Of a DNA stretch of 64,000 bases, positions 57,656-64,000 are shown piece by piece. The stretch's first letter is position 1, and every line of letters begins with the position of its first letter. The translations under genes and the position numbers were made by a program. Source of the DNA: Bacteroidales bacterium (GTDB lineage: Bacteria > Bacteroidota > Bacteroidia > Bacteroidales > Muribaculaceae); contig JAAVFW010000003.1 of assembly GCA_014800535.1 (NCBI GenBank), forward strand, positions 92,629 to 156,628, in the 5' to 3' direction. The notes under the pieces are model-generated. The model saw only the letters and a program-made list of their open reading frames with translations. It had not been told where the DNA came from and ran no database searches.

Positions 57656-59089
57656 ATGATAGACATGACCCGTAAGCTTTATTCACTCTTTTTTTTGCCG
57701 CTGGCTCTTTTGGCGGCATCTGTTTTCACTTCCTGCATCTCCGATGAGTTCACCACCTCTCCATCGGCAACTCTTTCTTTTTCAACCGATACGGTGACTT
57801 TCGACACCGTCTTCACCGACCTCGGCACTCCCACTGCCCGACTGAAAGTGTTCAACCGCTCGAAAAAGGGTGTTTCCATTTCCTCTATAAAATTCAAAAA
57901 CCCGGAATCGATTTTTTCGCTGAATGTCGACGGTGTGTCAGGAAAGGAATTTTCCGATGTTGAAATCAGAGGGGGCGACTCTATCTTTGTCTTCATCGAA
58001 TGTTTCATCGACCCGACTGAAAGCAACCAACCGTTTCTGGTTGAAGACAAACTGGAGTTCATGACCAACACCGTCAGACAGGAAGTGCAAGTGGAAGCCT
58101 ACGGTCAGAATGTCACACGCCTTAAAGCTCTCACTCTGGATGCCGACATGACTCTCGACGATACCAGACCGATTGTCGTGTTTGACTCCCTTGTCGTGCC
58201 GCAGGGGAAGACTCTCACCATCAATCCCGGCACAAAACTTCTCTTTCATGACAAAGCCGAATTGATTATACGCGGAAAACTGTCGGCAATCGGCGCACCG
58301 GGAAAAATGATTGATATGAGAGGTGACCGCATTGACAATGTTCTTCCGGATGTGGGCTACGACATCCTTGCCGGACAATGGAAGGGGATTCGCATTGCGC
58401 CGGAATCTTTCGGCAACAGAATGGAATATGTCGACATGCGCTCGACATCCGACGGGCTTCAGCTCGATTCATGTGCCGACCTGTCGCAGACGAAACTGAC
58501 CCTTGTCAACTCCTGGCTGCACAATTCGCAATCGTCGGTGCTGACCTCCGGACATGCCCGCGTGGATGCTTTTGGTGTCTGCTTCTCGGAAGCAGCGAAT
58601 GCAGTGGTCAACCTCACGGGAGGCGTGCATAATTTCGTGCAATGCACCATTTCAAACTATTATCTCTTCGCCGCCATTACCCAACCTCTGCTCACTCTTA
58701 ACCACGTCACTCAAGATGACCTTGCGCTCAATCCCGACAACCCGCTGATGTCGCTCAACCTCTCCAACAGTATCGTTTACGGGCTCGGAACCGACCTTAA
58801 CATCGGAAATCTGAATGACACCGACGTGTGGCTGCGAAACGTTCTCCTGAAAAGCAATGGCGACAACGACGACCATTTCATCGACTGCATCTGGGGGGAA
58901 GACCCTCTCTTCAAAACCATTCGCTCAGACTATTATTTCAACTATCGTCTTGAGAACGATTCCCCCGCAATCGGCAAAGGGAACCCGGCTCTGCTCACTC
59001 CGGAATGTATGACCGACATGGACGGCATAAACCGCCTTGACAACGGCAATCCGACCCTCGGCGCATACGCCATGCCTCCCGAACAATAA
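57656..59089 (+). CDS. Conserved Bacteroidales lipoprotein with beta-helix-like region
   Basis: Lipobox FTSC; choice-of-anchor-like N-domain and NPGTKLLFHDKAELIIRGKLSAIG. Confidence 0.7.
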   Translation: MIDMTRKLYSLFFLPLALLAASVFTSCISDEFTTSPSATLSFSTDTVTFDTVFTDLGTPTARLKVFNRSKKGVSISSIKFKNPESIFSLNVDGVSGKEFSDVEIRGGDSIFVFIECFIDPTESNQPFLVEDKLEFMTNTVRQEVQVEAYGQNVTRLKALTLDADMTLDDTRPIVVFDSLVVPQGKTLTINPGTKLLFHDKAELIIRGKLSAIGAPGKMIDMRGDRIDNVLPDVGYDILAGQWKGIRIAPESFGNRMEYVDMRSTSDGLQLDSCADLSQTKLTLVNSWLHNSQSSVLTSGHARVDAFGVCFSEAANAVVNLTGGVHNFVQCTISNYYLFAAITQPLLTLNHVTQDDLALNPDNPLMSLNLSNSIVYGLGTDLNIGNLNDTDVWLRNVLLKSNGDNDDHFIDCIWGEDPLFKTIRSDYYFNYRLENDSPAIGKGNPALLTPECMTDMDGINRLDNGNPTLGAYAMPPEQ

Positions 59090-59116
59090 TCAATTGTTAA
59101 AATAAAATAAATTTAC

Positions 59117-59124
59117 TAATTTTG
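59117..59124 (+). promoter_or_regulatory. pckA promoter -7 element (TAATTTTG), TTG at 59094-59096
   Basis: caaTTGttaaaataaaataaatttacTAATTTTGc; 20 bp spacing. Confidence 0.75.
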
Positions 59125-59201
59125 CAGGCAGAAAACTCTCTCCGATTGTTATATCTTCAGGTAATTAAATTAAATAAACCCAATCATAAAACTATAAAAA
59201 C

Positions 59202-60803
59202 ATGGCAGAACTCGATCTGTCCCGTTATGGGATTAAGGATGTGAAGAAAATCATTCACAACCCCAGCTACGAAGAACTCTACAAAGATGAGACTAACCCC
59301 GCTCTCGAAGGATACGAAAAAGGTATCCAGACTGATCTCGGAGCAGTGGATGTGATGACCGGCATATACACCGGACGTTCTCCCAAAGACAAATATCTTG
59401 TAAAAGACGAAGTAACTGAAAACACCGTTTGGTGGACTTCTGAAGAATATGCTAACGACAACAAACCCATCACTACCAAAGTATGGGACGAACTGAAAGA
59501 CAAAGCCGTTAAGGAACTTTCAGACAAGACTCTTTATGTTGTCGATTGCTACTGCGGTGCTAACCCCAGCACCCGCCTTTGCGTGCGCTTCATCATGGAA
59601 GTGGCTTGGCAGGCTCATTTCGTGACTAACATGTTTATCCGCCCGACTGCTGAAGAACTCAAGACTTTCGAACCTGACTTCGTTGTCTTTAACGCTTCTA
59701 AAGCTAAGGTTGAAAACTTTAAGGAACTCGGCCTGAACTCTGAAACAGTTGTTGCCTTCAACATCAAGGAGCGCGAACAGGTTATCCTTAACACATGGTA
59801 TGGCGGCGAAATGAAGAAAGGTATGTTCTCAATGATGAACTACTTCAACCCTCTTCGTGGAATCGCTTCTATGCACTGCTCAGCCAACACTAACATGGAT
59901 GAGACTTCAACCGCTATCTTCTTCGGTCTCTCAGGCACAGGCAAAACAACCCTTTCAACCGACCCGAAACGTAAACTTATCGGTGATGACGAACACGGTT
60001 GGGACGACGATGGTGTGTTCAACTATGAAGGTGGCTGCTACGCTAAGGTTATCAACCTCTCTAAGGAAAACGAGCCCGATATCTATGGTGCGATCAAACG
60101 CGATGCGCTGCTTGAAAACGTAACCGTAGTCGACGGCAAACCCGATTTCGCTGATAAGAGTGTGACTGAAAACACCCGCGTTTCTTATCCCATCTATCAC
60201 ATCGAAAACATCGTTAAACCCGTCAGCAAGGGTCCCGACGCTAAGCAGGTTATCTTCCTTTCTGCCGACGCTTTCGGTGTGCTTCCTCCCGTTGCAATCC
60301 TTAATGACGAGCAGGCTAAATATTACTTCCTGAGCGGCTTCACCGCTAAACTCGCCGGCACTGAACGTGGAATCACTGAGCCCACCCCGACCTTCTCTGC
60401 TTGCTTCGGCCAGGCGTTCCTTTCTCTCCACCCGACACAGTATGCTGAAGAACTCGTGAAGAAGATGCAGAAGAGCGGTGCGAAGGCTTATCTGGTCAAC
60501 ACCGGCTGGAACGGAACAGGAAAACGTATCTCTATTCCTGACACCCGTGGCATCATCGACGACATCCTTAACGGTGACATCGAAAAAGCTCCCACAAAGG
60601 TGCTCCCCTACTTCGACTTCGTTATCCCCACTGAGCTCCCCGGTGTGAACTCTGAAATCCTTGACCCCCGCGACACTTACGCTGACCCCAAGGAATGGGA
60701 TGAAAAGGCTAAGAAACTTGCTGAAATGTTTATCCAGAACTTCAAGAAGTTTGAAAACAACCCCGCTGGTAAAGCACTCGTTGCAGCAGGTCCCCACATC
60801 TGA
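59202..60803 (+). CDS. pckA: Phosphoenolpyruvate carboxykinase (ATP)
   Basis: [49 protein letters not shown]. Confidence 0.97.
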   Translation: MAELDLSRYGIKDVKKIIHNPSYEELYKDETNPALEGYEKGIQTDLGAVDVMTGIYTGRSPKDKYLVKDEVTENTVWWTSEEYANDNKPITTKVWDELKDKAVKELSDKTLYVVDCYCGANPSTRLCVRFIMEVAWQAHFVTNMFIRPTAEELKTFEPDFVVFNASKAKVENFKELGLNSETVVAFNIKEREQVILNTWYGGEMKKGMFSMMNYFNPLRGIASMHCSANTNMDETSTAIFFGLSGTGKTTLSTDPKRKLIGDDEHGWDDDGVFNYEGGCYAKVINLSKENEPDIYGAIKRDALLENVTVVDGKPDFADKSVTENTRVSYPIYHIENIVKPVSKGPDAKQVIFLSADAFGVLPPVAILNDEQAKYYFLSGFTAKLAGTERGITEPTPTFSACFGQAFLSLHPTQYAEELVKKMQKSGAKAYLVNTGWNGTGKRISIPDTRGIIDDILNGDIEKAPTKVLPYFDFVIPTELPGVNSEILDPRDTYADPKEWDEKAKKLAEMFIQNFKKFENNPAGKALVAAGPHI

Positions 60804-60855
60804 TTAATCTTTGACAAACCTTCAGCAGATGGTGTGTCAATATAGAATCTTTATA

Positions 60856-60895
60856 AGAGGATGAGTCAAAATTTATTTCTGACTCATCCTCTTTC
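60856..60895 (+). terminator. Terminator hairpin downstream of pckA
   Basis: agaggatgagtca ... tgactcatcctct ttc. Confidence 0.8.
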
Positions 60896-60940
60896 ACATT
60901 TCAATCATCACCCGTTGCCCCTCACTTACCTGTTTTCATC

Positions 60941-61315
60941 ATGAATCAACCGGATAAATTCTCTTGGAAGGCTCGTGCTCGCAGCTTCCGATATGCCTTT
61001 CAAGGAATCAGAACTCTTTTCCTGACCGAACATAATGCGCGAATCCACGCGCTCGCCACAATTCTTGTCATCATCGCAGGATTCCTTTTCAAAATCTCAC
61101 CCGAGGAATGGATGGTCGTTATCATTTGCATCGGAACTGTCCTTATGGCTGAATCATTTAACTCAGCCATAGAAGCCCTTGCCGATAAAATTTCACCTGA
61201 CAAAGACCCCCTGATCGGTAAAGCCAAAGACTTGGCCGCAGGTGCTGTCCTGCTTTTTGTGATTGCCGCCGTGGCCGCCGGTCTCATAATCTTTATCCCG
61301 AAAATTATAGGCTGA
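60941..61315 (+). CDS. dgkA: Diacylglycerol kinase / undecaprenol kinase family
   Basis: FRYAFQGIRTLFLTEHNARIHALATILVIIAG; AESFNSAIEALADKI; KDLAAGAVLL. Confidence 0.94.
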   Translation: MNQPDKFSWKARARSFRYAFQGIRTLFLTEHNARIHALATILVIIAGFLFKISPEEWMVVIICIGTVLMAESFNSAIEALADKISPDKDPLIGKAKDLAAGAVLLFVIAAVAAGLIIFIPKIIG

Positions 61316-61419
61316 AAAGCGACCTTAATGAGGAGTTGCCAACAAATTTTTAAGATTTTTTAGCACTCCCGAAAGGTAAAAAACATCCCTCATACACTCC
61401 AATCAAGAAAAATATTTAT

Positions 61420-61427
61420 TAACTTTG
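61420..61427 (+). promoter_or_regulatory. -7 element (TAACTTTG) upstream of 61457 gene
   Basis: atttatTAACTTTGcgg. Confidence 0.65.
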
Positions 61428-61456
61428 CGGTCTAACACATAAAAACATATCTATTT

Positions 61457-62101
61457 ATGAAAAAACTTTTACTTCTTTCAGCTCTTGCTGTGGCTGCTTG
61501 CAGCGCAAACGCAGAGGGTTTCGGTGATTACTTCAAAATGACTTATAACGGTGAGGAACTCACTGAAGGTATGGAAATCGTAGTTACTCACCACGATGGT
61601 TACGCTTACGACTGCATTATCCCCATCGAAAATCTTCAGGGTAAAAAAGCTACTCTCTTCGGCGCAATGGAATACACCGGTCAGCCCTCTTATGAGATGA
61701 TTCAGGCCAACAGAGCTGAATGGGGCTTCCCCATGTTCTGCGGTGATACTTGCTGGGGAATGACTGCTGTAAACGCAGGTCAGGGCAACTATGAAATTCC
61801 CGCTGAATCTAACCCCCTGAAAACTTGGCAGATTCACCTCAACTGCGACACTCCCCTCTCAAATATTTCAAAGTATAACCTCTTCTTCGCTCCCCTCGAC
61901 GACAATGGCGAACGCATCGACGGAGCTGAAATGAATGTTACACTCATCTTCGGTGATGGCAACAACGCTGTCGGTGAAATCAACGTGGCTGATGAAGCTC
62001 CCGTTTATTACAACCTTCAGGGTCAGAAAGTAGATAACCCCGAAAACGGCATCTACCTCGTTAAACGTGCAGGTAAAGTCACTAAAGAAGTTATCCGCTA
62101 A
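61457..62101 (+). CDS. Secreted hypothetical protein with Por/T9SS-like C-terminal signature
   Basis: Signal peptide MKKLLLLSALAVAACSANA; C-term VYYNLQGQKVDNPENGIYLVKRAGKVTKEVIR. Confidence 0.7.
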   Translation: MKKLLLLSALAVAACSANAEGFGDYFKMTYNGEELTEGMEIVVTHHDGYAYDCIIPIENLQGKKATLFGAMEYTGQPSYEMIQANRAEWGFPMFCGDTCWGMTAVNAGQGNYEIPAESNPLKTWQIHLNCDTPLSNISKYNLFFAPLDDNGERIDGAEMNVTLIFGDGNNAVGEINVADEAPVYYNLQGQKVDNPENGIYLVKRAGKVTKEVIR

Positions 62102-62147
62102 TATCCCTGCGGTCTTCATTTAAGAAAACCCACAAATCTCATAACGA

Positions 62148-62186
62148 AGAGGGTGTGTCAAAATGAAAATTTATGACACACCCTCT
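62148..62186. repeat. Intergenic hairpin agagggtgtgtca ... tgacacaccctct
   Basis: 13-bp perfect stem; related to hairpin at 60856. Confidence 0.8.
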
Positions 62187-62208
62187 ACGATTTTTACTCC
62201 CCCTCTAA

Positions 62209-62238
62209 CCTCTGACCTCATAACTCTGACCTATGACC
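62209..62238. repeat. Dispersed CTCTGACCT-type intergenic repeat, copy 2
   Basis: 24-nt identity with 17731-17754; runs up to the start codon at 62240. Confidence 0.85.
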
Positions 62239-62239
62239 T

Positions 62240-63085
62240 ATGAAATCCTCCACAGCCGTTTCAATCGTTGTCCATAAAACACCTCCGGAGCAATTACAGA
62301 AAGCTCTCAAATGTGTGTTGCGTTCCCCCGAAGTCGAATCGGTGTTTGTTGTCGACAACAGTCCCGACAATTCCCTGGAAAAATTAATGGTGACTGCCGA
62401 CCGCATTTACTACATCCACGTCGACAACAACGGCTTCGGTGCCGGTCATAACATTGCCATACGTCAAACCCTCAACCGACACATCCCCTATCATCTGGTG
62501 ATGAATGCCGACGTGGCCTGGGAGGGAGACATCATCTCTCCGATTGTCAGATTCATGAACGAACACCAGCAAGTCGGCCTGCTCTCCCCTAAGGTCAGAT
62601 ACCCCGACGGAGTGCTTCAATATGCCTGCCGCATGCTCCCCACCCCTCTCGACCTGTTTGCCAAAAGATTCCTCCCAAAAAAGCTCACTGAAAAGAGGAT
62701 GAATCGTTATTTGCTTGCCGGAATCGACCACGACAAACCGTTTAATGTGCCATACCTGCTCGGCTCATTCCTCTTCTTCCGCTCTGACGCTCTCAGAAGT
62801 GAAGGCCTTTTCGACGAGCGTTTCTTCATGTATCCGGAAGATATTGATATCTCACGACGTATTCATCGCCATTGGGCCACTCTTTTCTGGCCGGAGGTGG
62901 AGATTACCCATCATCATGCCGCCGCTTCAAGAAAAAACCGGAGAATGTTTCGTATACATTTTTTCAACATGATACGTTATTTTAATAAATGGGGATGGTT
63001 TTTCGATAAAGAACGTCGTCTTTTCAACCGGCAATTGCTCTCATCAGCTCCCCGGACCGAAAATCCTCCTCCCGGCAGAGGATAA
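62240..63085 (+). CDS. Glycosyltransferase family 2
   Basis: VSIVVHKTPPEQLQKALKCVLRSPEVESVFVVDNSPDNS; LVMNADVAWEGD; YPEDIDISRRIHRHW. Confidence 0.9.
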   Translation: MKSSTAVSIVVHKTPPEQLQKALKCVLRSPEVESVFVVDNSPDNSLEKLMVTADRIYYIHVDNNGFGAGHNIAIRQTLNRHIPYHLVMNADVAWEGDIISPIVRFMNEHQQVGLLSPKVRYPDGVLQYACRMLPTPLDLFAKRFLPKKLTEKRMNRYLLAGIDHDKPFNVPYLLGSFLFFRSDALRSEGLFDERFFMYPEDIDISRRIHRHWATLFWPEVEITHHHAAASRKNRRMFRIHFFNMIRYFNKWGWFFDKERRLFNRQLLSSAPRTENPPPGRG

Positions 63086-63141
63086 CCATAATCCATCCCC
63101 CCTGAGAGCCGGATTTATTAACCCTTATTAAAATCTGAAAT

Positions 63142-63420
63142 ATGGAGCATATCATAACAATCGTGGGGTATCTGGCTGCAATCTGTATGATTTGCGGCTA
63201 TCTCCCTCAGGCAATCTACACTATCCGCACGCGTGACACTGACGGCATCGCACTCCCGACATTCACAATGATGGGGCTGGGCGCAATCTTTTTCATAATC
63301 CAGGGCCTCCTTCTCGAAAACTGGCCGCTGGTAATCACTAATGTCATCACCGCAGCCTGCTCGGCAATTGTGTTTACCATAAAAATTAAAAACGACTACT
63401 TCTCAAAAAAGAAGTCATGA
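63142..63420 (+). CDS. SemiSWEET / PQ-loop family transporter
   Basis: 92 aa, 3 TM, ICGYLPQAIYTIRTRDTDGIALPTFTMMGLGAIFFIIQGLLLENWPLVITNVI. Confidence 0.85.
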   Translation: MEHIITIVGYLAAICMICGYLPQAIYTIRTRDTDGIALPTFTMMGLGAIFFIIQGLLLENWPLVITNVITAACSAIVFTIKIKNDYFSKKKS

Positions 63421-64000
63421 AAAAACACTCTCTCGCTGATCTTGTCGCTAACACCTCCGCAGGGTTGCTGAGCATCTGCAAATGCCTTCTTAAATCACGG
63501 CGTCCGTCACTTCCCAAAGGTGATGGGAAAGACCGCCCGATGATTATCCTTGCCAACGGACCCTCTCTGAGAGAAACCCTCGACAAACGGCTCGATGATT
63601 TGCGCAAGTTTGACACTCTGACGGTGAATTTCGCTCCTAACACTCCTGATTTCACCAACATAAAGCCAAATTATCACCTCCTGGCAGACCCCCATTTCTT
63701 TGAGGGTCGGGAAAAGGATCCGAATGTGGGCAGATTGTGGGATAACCTCGGCAAAGTCGATTGGAAAATGACTTTGCTTGTGCCTGTGGGGCGAGGCGGC
63801 TCTCTCCCTCCACTCCCAGGTTGTGTCAGTGTCAAGACGTTTAACATGACTCCGGCTGAAGGCTCGGATTCCATTATCTTCCCGCTCTTCGACCTGGGGG
63901 TGGCAACACCTCGCCCGCGCAATGTGCTCATCCCCTCGCTTATGGCGGCAATCAGACTCGGCTACACCACAATCTACATTGCCGGGGCTGACCATACGGT
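63417..64000 (+). CDS. Truncated DUF115/GT42-like protein with ANGPSL nucleotide-binding motif
   Basis: ATG overlaps SemiSWEET stop; MIILANGPSLRETLD ... LIPSLMAAIRLGYTTIYIAGADHT; open to window edge. Confidence 0.65.
   Translation, partial: MKKHSLADLVANTSAGLLSICKCLLKSRRPSLPKGDGKDRPMIILANGPSLRETLDKRLDDLRKFDTLTVNFAPNTPDFTNIKPNYHLLADPHFFEGREKDPNVGRLWDNLGKVDWKMTLLVPVGRGGSLPPLPGCVSVKTFNMTPAEGSDSIIFPLFDLGVATPRPRNVLIPSLMAAIRLGYTTIYIAGADHT

Noticed and set aside
59955-60797. 280-aa antisense ORF opposite pckA
   Set aside because: Shadow ORF from strong codon bias in pckA; no recognisable motifs
1-64000. Transposases, phage structural genes, CRISPR arrays, rRNA operons
   Set aside because: Looked for in the ORF translations and sequence; none recognised in this window

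Overview
The window is a dense chromosomal segment of a Bacteroidales bacterium. TAnnTTTG-type promoters, the rubrerythrins, fused SecDF, BspA-like LRR protein and Por-type C-terminus fit a Muribaculaceae-like gut lineage; that assignment is inference. Most of it is housekeeping: dTDP-rhamnose and glycosyltransferase genes, a RelA/SpoT-like synthetase, PgpH-like HD protein, SlyD, gluQRS, aroQ, rbfA, lolC/E-like permease, Lrp, YfhO, GH3, lactate permease, secDF, acyl-CoA synthetase, obgE, tsaE, birA, recO, lpxB, pckA, dgkA, and tRNA-Ser, tRNA-Asp and tRNA-Pro. The parts most worth a second look are: (1) a nonulosonic-acid (legionaminic-like) locus at 35.9-47.7 kb that has PtmE-, LegB-, LegI-, LegG- and LegF-like genes but an ATP-grasp gene where the LegC aminotransferase would be expected; a GT42/DUF115-like 'ANGPSL' protein at the right edge is a possible transferase; (2) GlsA/GlsB-like glycine-lipid acyltransferases split by a His-repeat CobW GTPase within the same stretch; (3) a RelA/SpoT-like protein with a degenerate hydrolase motif, no ACT region, coupled to glycosyltransferases and followed by a PgpH-like gene; (4) a small accessory scar next to tRNA-Ser with mosaic RhuM/PLD-like genes and a duplicated tRNA 3' end; (5) dispersed intergenic repeats and hairpins with compensatory changes. 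All calls come from reading the sequence and supplied translations; no database search was run.
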